Assembly: GCF_014837155.1 (NCBI RefSeq)
Contig: NZ_JACYHA010000001.1
Location: 248,001 to 312,000, forward strand
Source: Litchfieldia stipae
Lineage (GTDB): Bacteria; Bacillota; Bacilli; Bacillales; Bacillaceae_L
Length of the DNA: 64,000 nucleotides
Direction: 5' to 3'
Numbering within the stretch: the stretch's first letter is position 1; each line of letters begins with the position of its first letter. Below the pieces are notes generated by a model. The model saw only the letters and a program-made list of their open reading frames with translations. It was not told the DNA's origin and searched no databases. Positions 24,549 to 32,841 of this stretch are shown piece after piece. Both the position numbers and the translations under genes were made by a program.

Positions 24549-26126
24549 TTAGCCTAAGTATTCAACAAACCAATCCTTAATATGATTGAGACGATCAATG
24601 CGAAGCTTTGGATTTCCACCTTTGGACAGTTCATGATTAGCATCAAGAAAGTGAACATATCTTGCTGTATGCTTCTCAACAAAACAGAAATTCCCCTCTA
24701 CATATTTGGTGGCTGCCATGACATCTAAGTAATCCTTTCTGCCATTGTCCCCTAAAGCAGCTTGAATAAATTCTTGTCCATATCCAAAACTACCTCTTGG
24801 ATTCGTGTAAACAACTGCAAATCCCTTAGCCGCTAGTACTTGAAATTCATGAAAATACGAGTTTGCAAACATGACTTGAGTGCCGCCATGAACCTCTATA
24901 ATGGTTGGATATTGCTTACCTTCTTCAAATCCGATAGGCTTCATCACCCATCCATGAATATCCCAGCCATCAGGTGCTTTACAAGTAAATGGTTCTGCAG
25001 CAGAAAGCTCAATGTTCAGAAGGTTGTCATCATTTACATATGTAAGTTGCTTCAATTCACCAGTGCTTAAATCAATAGAGTACAAATCTCCAGGATGCGT
25101 CGGAGTACTGATTCCTACAATAGCTTTATGATTTTTTGAGTCGACAGATAAGCAATATACATGCTGATTTTCAAGAAGTGACGGATACATTTCGCCTTCT
25201 AATGTTCCGTAGTAGACCCCTGTGTTACCATGGTCACTCATGATAAAATAAAAACCATGACTATCCTCTGTCCAAACGATTCCAGGGTTACTGTTTCCCG
25301 AATGAAAGTCTCCAATTGCTACATCACCAATCTCAACATCCCAATAGGTAGTTAAACAGGATAAATGTTCATTCTTTACATCGTAGACCCATATCCTTGA
25401 AAGAGTTGCGCTATCATATTCCTTTTCATGGCCAATCATCGCTATGTAGTGACCATCTGGAGACCAAGTTGTATTTCCAAAATAACCATTACTGTTCGTT
25501 AATTTTTTCATCTTTTTATCAGTTAAATCCATAATATAGACATCTGCCACCAATTGAAAATCAAGTTCATCTGTTAAATCAGCAGAAAATACAATTTGCG
25601 ATCCATCTGGTGACCAGCATCCAGGAGTATAATCGTGCTGACCTTCAATAATTTGTGTGATTGCTAATGTCTCGATATTAATGATCGCTAACTGCTGTTG
25701 CTTTTTATCAACATCTATCACATCTTCGTTTATCTCTATATAGGTTGCAAATAATATACTTGAACTATCAGGAGACCATATCGGATTTCTTGCACCATTT
25801 TTACAAAAGGTGATTTGCTTTGCTTCTCCACCATTGGCATTGATTATATATAGTTGTGATTGCCCTGTTCGATTTGAAACAAAGGCTAAGCAACTTCCGT
25901 CTGGGGACCACTTTGGAGAAGTATCTCTAGCGTTTCCAAATGTCCATTGAACCTGTTCTCCTCCTTTTACATCTCCTACAAACACATGGGACATATATTC
26001 ATGCTTCTCACGATCAATCTGTGTTTGCACATAGGCATAATGACTACCGTCAGGGGTTAATTCAACTCCACCTACAGACTTTAATTCATATAGATCTTCT
26101 GCGATGATCCCTCTTTTTTGCTTCAA
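24549..26126 (-). CDS. S9 (prolyl oligopeptidase family) peptidase lacking its catalytic core
   Basis: An intact frame of 525 residues, whereas relatives such as B. subtilis YuxL have about 657. Residues 1-370 form a beta-propeller with repeated WSPDG blades. The hydrolase domain begins normally (YPTIIEVHGG…, FHEFQVLAAKGFAVVYTNPRGS…GYGQEF, DVMAATKYV), then jumps within about 15 residues to RYVHFLDANHELSKGGNPKLRIDRLNHI, the C-terminal end. The stretch with the serine motif GGSYGG and the catalytic aspartate, about 130 residues, is absent, while the histidine in DANHE remains. HGGT for the usual HGGP and GDNGR for GDYGG suggest further decay. It is probably an enzymatically dead remnant, deleted in frame near 24680-24705. 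Confidence 0.8.
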   Translation of the reverse strand: MKQKRGIIAEDLYELKSVGGVELTPDGSHYAYVQTQIDREKHEYMSHVFVGDVKGGEQVQWTFGNARDTSPKWSPDGSCLAFVSNRTGQSQLYIINANGGEAKQITFCKNGARNPIWSPDSSSILFATYIEINEDVIDVDKKQQQLAIINIETLAITQIIEGQHDYTPGCWSPDGSQIVFSADLTDELDFQLVADVYIMDLTDKKMKKLTNSNGYFGNTTWSPDGHYIAMIGHEKEYDSATLSRIWVYDVKNEHLSCLTTYWDVEIGDVAIGDFHSGNSNPGIVWTEDSHGFYFIMSDHGNTGVYYGTLEGEMYPSLLENQHVYCLSVDSKNHKAIVGISTPTHPGDLYSIDLSTGELKQLTYVNDDNLLNIELSAAEPFTCKAPDGWDIHGWVMKPIGFEEGKQYPTIIEVHGGTQVMFANSYFHEFQVLAAKGFAVVYTNPRGSFGYGQEFIQAALGDNGRKDYLDVMAATKYVEGNFCFVEKHTARYVHFLDANHELSKGGNPKLRIDRLNHIKDWFVEYLG

Positions 26127-26306
26127 TCTAAAATCCCGTCCTTTTTAAATAAGAATATAGATGCTCTTATGTCATATAGCATGTAACAATGAACATTCGA
26201 TAATGGAAATATTTTCTCCTGCCCCATATTATAAACTAATTGCATCTTTGATTAAATTCTTATATATTATATATACAAACATACGTTCTATTTTGGAGGG
26301 GTACAC

Positions 26307-26684
26307 ATGACAAGAATTTCTGAGGAGCATCGGTTCATTTTTGAACAATCTGTCTTTCTACCAATGGTTTTGACGGTTTTGAGTCGGGACTTGGACATTA
26401 TAAACACTGCACCTTTCAAACTCAAGAAGCCCTATGCCAACCTAATAGATCAGACGATGAGGAAGGTTCAAAAAGATCTTTATCAGATAAAAGTAAAAAT
26501 GAAAGAAGAAAAGATGAAAGCTATGCAATTAGAAAGAGATGAAGCATTTACGCTTTTCCTATTTATCATAAATGGCTGGGAGGAAAAACATAATTACTTT
26601 AATCCACGAATTCGAACTGAAGTGTCAAAGCTATTGGAAAAATACCTAAGTGGAAGTAATTATTATTCGGAATCCAATCCGTAA
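26307..26684 (+). CDS. yhjD: YhjD-like protein, probably sporulation-related
   Basis: A basic helical protein of 125 residues: EHRFIFEQSVFLPMVLTVLSRDLDII…, then a long charged helix (MRKVQKDLYQIKVKMKEEKMKAMQLERDE) and AFTLFLFIINGWEEKHNYFNPRIRTEV. From memory it resembles B. subtilis YhjD, and it lies near yhjE as there. The function is unknown. GGAGGGG precedes the ATG. The upstream region is AT-rich, with CATATTATA and CATACGTT elements that could be mother-cell promoter -10 boxes, though neither has a convincing -35. Its 3' end overlaps comK by 22 bp tail to tail. Confidence 0.7.
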   Translation: MTRISEEHRFIFEQSVFLPMVLTVLSRDLDIINTAPFKLKKPYANLIDQTMRKVQKDLYQIKVKMKEEKMKAMQLERDEAFTLFLFIINGWEEKHNYFNPRIRTEVSKLLEKYLSGSNYYSESNP

Positions 26685-27268
26685 TTATTCAGATCAAACA
26701 TATCCTCAGATATAAATTCCTCTAGCTTTGTAGGAGGCATCTTGGTGACATAAGGGTGGGTCTTATTTTCCATCCGACTGGAGATAATCGTTCTTAATTG
26801 TGCTGTATGATAAAATTGATTTTCAAAAGAACCTTTGGATATATCTAAGAAAATCGATTTATTATTTTGAAAGATGACCTTTGTTGTTCCGATTCCTGCG
26901 GCAGAGTGATTAATGATATGTGAATGTGAAAGCCACGCACAATCTGAGCTAGTCGGTGATACTGTTGGAAAGAAAAACATGTGATGAGAGGGTTCTATAA
27001 TGATTGGAGGCTTGTGAGTAATTCCCATTAATTCTCGAGTTCCCTCCTTCCTTCCCTTGAAAGAACTTCCGAAATACTTGCAGCTTCGATCGATAATCTC
27101 CATTGGCTTGAGCTTCACCAAAAATTCTTCCTCCATTTCTATCACAATAGAGTAAATTTTCCGGCCATACGGTACAGGGAGAATAATCATTGTATAAGGA
27201 TTTATTTCATAATCATCCAAACACCTTTTCAAGCTTTTCATTTCATTTTTTTCATTTTGTTTATCCAT
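26663..27268 (-). CDS. comK: Competence transcription factor ComK
   Basis: A protein of 201 residues closely resembling ComK, the master activator of DNA-uptake genes. Diagnostic stretches are KLKPMEIIDRSCKYFGSSFKGRKEGTRELMGITHKPPI, PSHHMFFFPTVSPTSSDCAWLSHSHI, and GSFENQFYHTAQLRTIISSR. The N-terminus is slightly longer than in B. subtilis (192 residues). AGGAGG precedes the ATG. The upstream 130 bp are AT-rich and hold A-tract/T-tract pairs that could be ComK AT-boxes, but I see no clean AAAA-N5-TTTT pair. The small gene at 27442 upstream matches yhzC, the usual B. subtilis neighbour. Its full length implies competence capability. Confidence 0.93.
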   Translation of the reverse strand: MDKQNEKNEMKSLKRCLDDYEINPYTMIILPVPYGRKIYSIVIEMEEEFLVKLKPMEIIDRSCKYFGSSFKGRKEGTRELMGITHKPPIIIEPSHHMFFFPTVSPTSSDCAWLSHSHIINHSAAGIGTTKVIFQNNKSIFLDISKGSFENQFYHTAQLRTIISSRMENKTHPYVTKMPPTKLEEFISEDMFDLNNYGLDSE

Positions 27269-27400
27269 AGTATATTCCTCCTAATCAATTTTATAGGTCA
27301 TTCTACTTACAAACACTAACATTTAATGACAGAAATATCTATATTTTCACAAATATTTCAAATTTTCTTCGAATGAATAGTCAATAATATTCATTTCAAA

Positions 27401-27445
27401 CAAAAAAACAATCCCCGATTTTTGGTTGGGGATTGTTTTTTCTAC
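27401..27445. terminator. Bidirectional terminator between yhzC-like gene and comK
   Basis: AAAACAATCCCC pairs with GGGGATTGTTTT around ATTTTTGGTT-type loop sequence; T-runs flank both sides. It ends the yhzC-like transcript on the minus strand and protects comK from read-through. Confidence 0.85.
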
Positions 27446-27651
27446 TGATTATCAAACACCTGATTAATTTCTTTTTCAGCAAGGTAAGAATTTGCTTCTT
27501 CCATGGTTACATGTTCATCCAATGAGTCACCAGCATATGTAGCTTCTGATACAAGTGGATTATTTGTATCTAGACCAGCTGTCATACCAACCATTGGGTT
27601 AAGTGGTGTTGAACTCGGCATTTCTTTATTCGCTTTTGGATCCTTTGTCAT
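27442..27651 (-). CDS. yhzC: YhzC-like small protein
   Basis: An acidic protein of 69 residues rich in N, P and S (TPLNPMVGMTAGLDTNNPLVSEATYAGDSLDEHVTMEEANSYLAEKEIN-type composition), with no membrane span. The function is unknown. It lies immediately upstream of comK, the place of yhzC in B. subtilis, and its size and composition fit; I have no stronger evidence for the name. GGAGGTG precedes the ATG. Its stop codon lies at the edge of the terminator that separates it from comK. Confidence 0.7.
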   Translation of the reverse strand: MTKDPKANKEMPSSTPLNPMVGMTAGLDTNNPLVSEATYAGDSLDEHVTMEEANSYLAEKEINQVFDNQ

Positions 27652-27730
27652 TAGTAAGCACCTCCACTCTCTAGCATGGATTAAAATGCCAGAAATGATA
27701 CAAGATGATCACATGAACAACAAAAAAGAA

Positions 27731-28720
27731 TTAGTAAACAAGGTTAACGAATTCCTCTTTTGTTACATTACCGAAATAATGCTTAATCTCAACATCTTCC
27801 AATACATTTTCAATATCCTGTTTATTATAACGTGTACCAGTTAAGAGCTGTTCGATTTCTGAAACATCACCTACACCAAAGAAATCACCATAAATTTTAC
27901 AATTTTCAATAACTCCTTTTTGAACCTCCAGCCTCACATCAATATGACCAACAGGAAAGCGGTGTGAATGCTGTAGATTAAATGAAGGAGATTTTCCGTA
28001 ATTCCATTCCCAGTTTTGATAATGCTCTTTAGAAATTTCATGAATCTTTTCCCAATCAGAGTCTGTCAATTCATAGGTTTGAATATCATCAGATTCATTA
28101 AAAATATAGCGTAAAAGAAGCCCTCTAAACTCTTCAATCGTCATTTCACTATCAAGAAACTCAGCTATGTTAGCCACTCGACTACGGATTGATTTAATTC
28201 CTTTTGATTCAATCTTTTCCTTTTTCACATTAAGTGCAGCTACCACATGATCAATTTCTGAGTTGAACATTAGTGTGCCATGACTGAACATTCTGCCCTT
28301 CGTTGAAAACTGTGCATTACCTGAAATCTTTCTACCATCAACTAATATATCATTTCGGCCACTTAACTCAGCTTCTACTCCAATCGCTTTCAGGGCATTA
28401 ATGACTGGTTCTGTGAACTTTCTAAAGTTATGAAAACTCTGCCCATCATCCTTCGTAATAAAGCTGAAATTCAAATTCCCTAAATCATGGTAGACCGCTC
28501 CACCACCAGAAAGTCTGCGAACAACATGGATCCCATTTTCTTCTACATACTTTGTATTAATCTCTTCAATCGTATTTTGATTTTTACCAATAATAATAGA
28601 CGGCTCATTTATATAAAAGAGTAAATAAGTTTCATTGATATCTAAATTTTTTACTGCATATTCTTCAATCGCCAAATTAATACGAGGATCAGTAATTCCT
28701 TGATTATTTATGAAAAGCAC
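27731..28720 (-). CDS. lplJ: Lipoate--protein ligase
   Basis: A protein of 329 residues that attaches free lipoate to the E2 and GcvH lipoyl domains using ATP. Conserved stretches are IIIGKNQNTIEEIN, VVRRLSGGGAVYHDLGNLNFSFI (lipoyl-AMP loop), GRNDILVDGRKISGNAQFSTKGR with the catalytic lysine, and FSHGTLMF. The C-terminal domain ends IKHYFGNVTKEEFVNLVY. The start is a GTG at 28720, 7 bases after AAAGGATG, giving M-LFINNQGITDPRINLAIEEY as in B. subtilis LplJ. The gene stands between yhzC and the block around yhfI, keeping B. subtilis order (yhfI, yhfJ/lplJ). Confidence 0.95.
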   Translation of the reverse strand: MLFINNQGITDPRINLAIEEYAVKNLDINETYLLFYINEPSIIIGKNQNTIEEINTKYVEENGIHVVRRLSGGGAVYHDLGNLNFSFITKDDGQSFHNFRKFTEPVINALKAIGVEAELSGRNDILVDGRKISGNAQFSTKGRMFSHGTLMFNSEIDHVVAALNVKKEKIESKGIKSIRSRVANIAEFLDSEMTIEEFRGLLLRYIFNESDDIQTYELTDSDWEKIHEISKEHYQNWEWNYGKSPSFNLQHSHRFPVGHIDVRLEVQKGVIENCKIYGDFFGVGDVSEIEQLLTGTRYNKQDIENVLEDVEIKHYFGNVTKEEFVNLVY

Positions 28721-28932
28721 CTTTCATCATCCTTTAAGTAGATTTTAATCTATTTTTTCTCAACTCCTTTATTTTATCACTTTTTTTCAAATCTCAAAGC
28801 ATGAAACCCTCTAACCATGCATATTATTTAAGTACTCCCTTTAAATATATTTTCTAAAAAGTCTAAAAATTCAGTTGATTCATTGGTATTTAATCCTTAT
28901 AATAAAAAATAAGCGATCAGAGGTGAACCATT

Positions 28933-29166
28933 TTGAAAAATGAAAAATCGTACACTGAAATGATGAAGGCTCGCGGTCGAATGAAGAAGAAGGATCAAGT
29001 TAGAATTCTCGACATTTATATTCAAATGATCATTGATGAAGCCGTGTTTAAGAGAAAAAAGGACATTTTAGAAGAAAAGATTAATGATGCCATTGATTCT
29101 AGGAACCAACCATTATTTTATGAACTTGCAGATGAATATAAGAAATTACTCACTTCTGCTTCTTAA
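28933..29166 (+). CDS. IDEAL-domain small protein
   Basis: A basic protein of 77 residues. The C-terminal part, DILEEKINDAIDSRNQPLFYELADEYKKLL, follows the IDEAL-domain pattern (paired helices with a D-x-A-L-like and F-x-x-L core) found in several small Bacillus proteins, some linked to the competence regulator region. The start is TTG 28933 after AGAGGTGA. The next gene starts 30 bp downstream, so both probably form one unit. The function is unknown. It is divergent from lplJ. Confidence 0.75.
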   Translation: MKNEKSYTEMMKARGRMKKKDQVRILDIYIQMIIDEAVFKRKKDILEEKINDAIDSRNQPLFYELADEYKKLLTSAS

Positions 29167-29195
29167 TGAAAATCTAAGCAAGGAGCATGATTCAC

Positions 29196-29402
29196 ATGAA
29201 ACTGAAACAGGTACCAACTATTCTATTCTTTTTTGGGCTATTGACTTTCGCAATAGCAGGGCTACATCTCATTGAAATTGCGTTATCCAAGGATGTGTTT
29301 TATCTTCTCTTTTTTACTGGTGTAGGACTATGGATGATGAGTGCTAGAATTCTTCAAGCCATCAAACATTTCGAATCTAGAAATCAACAAATCATCGATT
29401 AA
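29196..29402 (+). CDS. Small two-span membrane protein
   Basis: A protein of 68 residues with two hydrophobic segments (about 6-26 and 31-50) and a charged C-terminus. No family was recognised. I start it at ATG 29196; the ATG at 29187 lies directly against AAGGAG and cannot use it. It follows the IDEAL-domain gene by about 30 bp and is closed by a strong bidirectional terminator. Confidence 0.65.
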   Translation: MKLKQVPTILFFFGLLTFAIAGLHLIEIALSKDVFYLLFFTGVGLWMMSARILQAIKHFESRNQQIID

Positions 29403-29413
29403 CCTTCATACCA

Positions 29414-29450
29414 TAAAAAAATGGCCATTTTAAAGGCCATTTTTTTATTT
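29414..29450. terminator. Bidirectional terminator between convergent genes
   Basis: AAAAAATGGCC pairs with GGCCATTTTTT, flanked by A- and T-runs; it serves both the small membrane-protein gene and the convergent M48 protease gene. Confidence 0.9.
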
Positions 29451-29461
29451 GTACAATTTTT

Positions 29462-30724
29462 CTACTTCTGCTCTTGTTGATATGTGTCTAAATAAGTAAT
29501 TCGCTCAAGCATGGTTGGATGGCCATATCTAAATAGTTTAACTAAATACGGTGGATTCACCTGGCTTAATCCAGCCCGCGTTAGCTCTTGAAATGTACGG
29601 ATTGCCGCATCCTGATCTCCTGTCAGCTCAATAGCATATGTATCAGCAGCCCTTTCCTGATGCCTTGAAACCGCATTTTCCACCGGAGAAGCTATGAATG
29701 TAAGAACTGAAATCAGTAGTAAGAACAGCGGAAGCATCGAGATATCACTGATCCCCTTAACCTTAAGAACATGCCCCCAACGGCCGATGATTACCTGCAA
29801 CAATTTATTTACGATAAACAAGCCAATCAAAGTCATGATTAAATAACCTGCAATCCCAACATAAATATGCTTCATCACATAATGTCCCATTTCATGAGCC
29901 ATGATAAACAAAATTTCTTCATCATTTAAACGCTCCAATGTTGTATCCCATAATACAATCCTCGAGTTTGAACCAATTCCTGTTACATATGCATTCAAGG
30001 CGTTTGTTTTTTCAGACATATTGACTTCATAGACGTGTTCTGCTGGTATATCTGCTTCAGATGCAAGCGCTAGGATCTTGCTTTCCAGTTCTTTATCCTT
30101 TAACGGATAAAAGTCATTGTATAGTGGATCAATGACCACTGGTTGAAAAAACATTAAAAACAGTGAAAATGGAATGGAACATAACCAAGCGTAAAACCAC
30201 CAGCGTTTCTGTGATTTACGAATGAGCCAAAAAACCACGGTAACAATTAAAAACATCATGGCATAATCCACCCAGAAACCAATGACGATATCTTTCATCC
30301 AGCTTGAAAAGGATTGTGTTGTGATCTGATAATTCTTCGAAAGAGTATACGAAATCCATCTAAGTGGATAGGATAAGACCTCCACTACAATACTTAAATA
30401 AAAGAGATAAATGGCGGTTTGGACAATTGTCCATTTGCTAACTGCCTTAGACCAAGAGCTGAACTTCATCGAAATCCCTAATACAAGAAGTAAGAAATAC
30501 AGAAGCCAATCATATGGAAGATTGATAAAAAACAGTAGATTTCTTATTTTAGAATATTCTTCGCTTAACATTAGTTCTTTATCATTTAGAAATGTCATCG
30601 GATCTGCAGCCGTACCGATTAAGGCAGATGGGATTTTTGTATCTGCTCCATAAAATAAGTACCAAAACATTGCTAGTACATAAATCGCATAAATTACTAC
30701 TGACCAACCAATTATTTTTTTCAT
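29462..30724 (-). CDS. yhfN: M48 (Ste24-like) membrane metalloprotease
   Basis: A protein of 420 residues with several membrane spans in the N-terminal 190 residues and the zinc-binding motif HEMGH (277-281) in LFIMAHEMGHYVMKH. A second zinc ligand is expected in SRHQERAADTYAI. EVNMSEKTNALNAYVTGIGSNSRIVLWDT is typical of the CAAX-protease/Ste24 branch. B. subtilis YhfN has this size and lies in the same yhf block, hence the symbol. It is probably involved in membrane protein quality control, though the substrate is unknown. It has its own region, convergent to the small genes to its left. Confidence 0.88.
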   Translation of the reverse strand: MKKIIGWSVVIYAIYVLAMFWYLFYGADTKIPSALIGTAADPMTFLNDKELMLSEEYSKIRNLLFFINLPYDWLLYFLLLVLGISMKFSSWSKAVSKWTIVQTAIYLFYLSIVVEVLSYPLRWISYTLSKNYQITTQSFSSWMKDIVIGFWVDYAMMFLIVTVVFWLIRKSQKRWWFYAWLCSIPFSLFLMFFQPVVIDPLYNDFYPLKDKELESKILALASEADIPAEHVYEVNMSEKTNALNAYVTGIGSNSRIVLWDTTLERLNDEEILFIMAHEMGHYVMKHIYVGIAGYLIMTLIGLFIVNKLLQVIIGRWGHVLKVKGISDISMLPLFLLLISVLTFIASPVENAVSRHQERAADTYAIELTGDQDAAIRTFQELTRAGLSQVNPPYLVKLFRYGHPTMLERITYLDTYQQEQK

Positions 30725-30835
30725 TTGATGTGTCCCTCCTCATGTACAAACCCTATTATTATTTTAATAAACAATGTGGACACTTAGAACCTGTCTTTTT
30801 ATTTCTATCATAGTCATTGTTCTCCCTATGAATAC

Positions 30836-30870
30836 CTTCAAAAAAAACACCAGGCAAACCTGGTGTTTAA
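30836..30870 (-). terminator. Terminator of azlCD
   Basis: On the minus strand AAACACCAGG pairs with CCTGGTGTTT around TTTG, followed by TTTTT; it overlaps the azlD stop codon. Confidence 0.85.
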
Positions 30871-31172
30871 AAGAAATAAGAGTATGCACTTAAAGCTAAG
30901 ATGGCACTTAACACAACAAAAATAACATTCGCACCTAAATACGCAACAGCAAATGCAACACCCGCTCCAATGATTCCAAACCAAATATCCTCATTGATCG
31001 TAAAAATACCTGGGATAATCAATGCCCCTAAGGTCGCATATGGAACATTTTTCAACACCCCTTGTAAAAATGCAGGTAATCTCACCCCACTTAATGCAAC
31101 AAATGGGAGCATTCTTGGAACGTAAGTAACGATTCCCATCCCGATAATCATCCAAACAATACTAGTATTCAT
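30867..31172 (-). CDS. azlD: AzlD-like branched-chain amino acid export subunit
   Basis: A membrane protein of 101 residues with about three or four spans. The conserved NTSIVWMIIGMGIVTYVPRMLPF start, with TYxxR, is the AzlD signature. It partners with AzlC to export branched-chain amino acids and their analogues. The genes overlap by 11 bp, azlD starting inside azlC, so they are translationally coupled. Confidence 0.88.
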   Translation of the reverse strand: MNTSIVWMIIGMGIVTYVPRMLPFVALSGVRLPAFLQGVLKNVPYATLGALIIPGIFTINEDIWFGIIGAGVAFAVAYLGANVIFVVLSAILALSAYSYFF

Positions 31173-31884
31173 GTTTCTTACCTTCTTTTCTTAAAAATTG
31201 AGTACAGTACTCAACCACTACTGCTGATAGGATAGTAGACACAACAATTGCCCAGCCGACTGACATAATTAACACAAATAATGAATTTAAGATTGCTGCA
31301 ATCGCGGCTAACACGACGACTTTTTTATGCTTTTTCATTGATGGAACTAATAAACCAACAAACATTGCATACAAAGCAACAGACATTGCTTCTTGTAAAG
31401 TTGCAGGGAGGCTAGCACCAATGACATGACCCACACCAGAAAAAACAACCCAACTCGCATACGAAATAGAAATGACACCGAACATATAACCCGTGGTTAC
31501 TGTTCCCTCTTTTACTGCAGAAACTGAAAAGGTCTCATCGGTCACCCCAAAAGAATATAAAGCCTTTTTTATGGGATGATCTTTCTCAACTTTCTCGTTT
31601 AAGCTCGCACTCATTAAAAAGTGCCGGATATTTAAGATAAATGTAGCTAATATAATTTCAAACATTCCTGTTCCAACCGTTAACAAGCTTAATGAAATAT
31701 ACTGTGATGCTCCAGCAAACACAATAAGACTCATGAGTACCGTTTCTGAAACAGTTAATCCTGTTGATTTTGCTAATAATCCAAATGTAAGCGCAATCGG
31801 CATATATCCAAGTGCAATTGTGATACCTGCCTGAAGACCTTGGCGAAATTCAGACGGTGTTTTCATGACTAAAGTTGTAGACAT
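31162..31884 (-). CDS. azlC: AzlC-like branched-chain amino acid permease
   Basis: A protein of 240 residues with multiple spans. It contains the AzlC hallmarks: FRQGLQAGITIALGYMPIALTFGLLA, FAGASQYISLSLL and NIRHFLMSASL, the last being a conserved loop. It acts with AzlD. AAGGGGAA precedes the ATG. In B. subtilis azlC sits in an operon controlled by AzlB/Lrp; no Lrp-type regulator gene is next to this copy. Confidence 0.92.
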   Translation of the reverse strand: MSTTLVMKTPSEFRQGLQAGITIALGYMPIALTFGLLAKSTGLTVSETVLMSLIVFAGASQYISLSLLTVGTGMFEIILATFILNIRHFLMSASLNEKVEKDHPIKKALYSFGVTDETFSVSAVKEGTVTTGYMFGVISISYASWVVFSGVGHVIGASLPATLQEAMSVALYAMFVGLLVPSMKKHKKVVVLAAIAAILNSLFVLIMSVGWAIVVSTILSAVVVEYCTQFLRKEGKKHEY

Positions 31885-31992
31885 TTGCTTTCCCCTTTTT
31901 TTAATCTTTCTTCCATGAATTGTAATGACTTATGATGATTTTGTAAACTATATTACTCTGATAACAAATCCAATGCTTTTTAAATAAGAAGA

Positions 31993-32027
31993 TGCCAGTA
32001 ATCATGCTAATTACATGATTACTGGCA
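31993..32027. terminator. Perfect 14-bp stem-loop after the ABC importer operon
   Basis: TGCCAGTAATCATG pairs exactly with CATGATTACTGGCA around CTAATTA. It lies 20 bp beyond the stop of the ABC ATPase gene and has only weak T-runs on both sides, so it may act as a 3'-end stabiliser as much as a terminator. Confidence 0.6.
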
Positions 32028-32046
32028 CCCTTTTAACCATATAGAA

Positions 32047-32841
32047 TTAACCAAGAATCGCTCGATCATTATTTAGCTTCTCACCACGGATACGCTGGAA
32101 TTCAGTTAATAACTGTTCAATCGTTAGATGTTGTTTTTCCTCTTCTGTTGCCTCAAAAATGATTTGTCCTTTATCCATCATTATGAGACGATTTCCTAAA
32201 TCAAGAGCCTGCTGCATATTATGTGTCACCATTAAGGTAGTTAATTGATGACGGTCAACGATTTCTTTCGTCAGATTAGTAATAAGCTCTGCTCTTGCGG
32301 GGTCAAGTGCTGCAGTATGTTCATCTAATAATAGAATCTTCGGTTCAGTGAAAGTCGCCATTAACAAGGAAAGAGCTTGCCTTTCTCCACCAGACAATAG
32401 GCCGACTTTTGCATTTAAACGATTTTCCAAGCCAAGATGCAATGTCTCAAGCTGCTCCTTAAAAAAGTCTTTCCTTTTCTTCGTCACACCAAGCTTTAAC
32501 GTTCTTGGTTTTGTACGTGAATAGGCTATCGCTAAATTCTCTTCAATGGTCATAGTTGGTGCAGTTCCTGCCATTGGATCCTGAAACACACGGCCTACGA
32601 GTTTGGCACGCTTATATTCTGGCAATTTTGTTACATCATTTCCATCAATCACTACAGCACCAATGTCAGGAACAATACGCCCAGCAATTGTATTCATAAC
32701 CGTAGACTTTCCAGCTCCATTACTACCAATCACAGTTACAAAGTCACCAGGCTTTAGCGAAAGAGATAGGTGATTTAAAGCAATTTTTTCATCTAAGGTT
32801 CCTTCATTAAATACTTTGAATACTTGATTTAAATGTAACAC
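32047..32841 (-). CDS. ABC importer ATP-binding protein (TrpZ-like)
   Basis: A 264-residue ATPase with Walker A GSNGAGKST (39-47), the Q-loop in VGRVFQDPMAGTAPTMTIEENLAI, signature LLSGGERQALSLLMA, and Walker B ILLLDEHTAALDP. The DEHTAALDP form and the group of substrate-binding lipoprotein plus single permease match the TrpXYZ/COG1101 importers, which in other Firmicutes serve tryptophan or related compounds. The gene directly abuts the permease gene (32842), an operon of three. The substrate here is not known from sequence. Confidence 0.88.
   Translation of the reverse strand: MLHLNQVFKVFNEGTLDEKIALNHLSLSLKPGDFVTVIGSNGAGKSTVMNTIAGRIVPDIGAVVIDGNDVTKLPEYKRAKLVGRVFQDPMAGTAPTMTIEENLAIAYSRTKPRTLKLGVTKKRKDFFKEQLETLHLGLENRLNAKVGLLSGGERQALSLLMATFTEPKILLLDEHTAALDPARAELITNLTKEIVDRHQLTTLMVTHNMQQALDLGNRLIMMDKGQIIFEATEEEKQHLTIEQLLTEFQRIRGEKLNNDRAILG

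Noticed and set aside
27269-27400. Defined ComK AT-boxes in the comK promoter
   Set aside because: A- and T-tracts are present but no clean AAAA-N5-TTTT pair with proper spacing could be placed, so no site is annotated.
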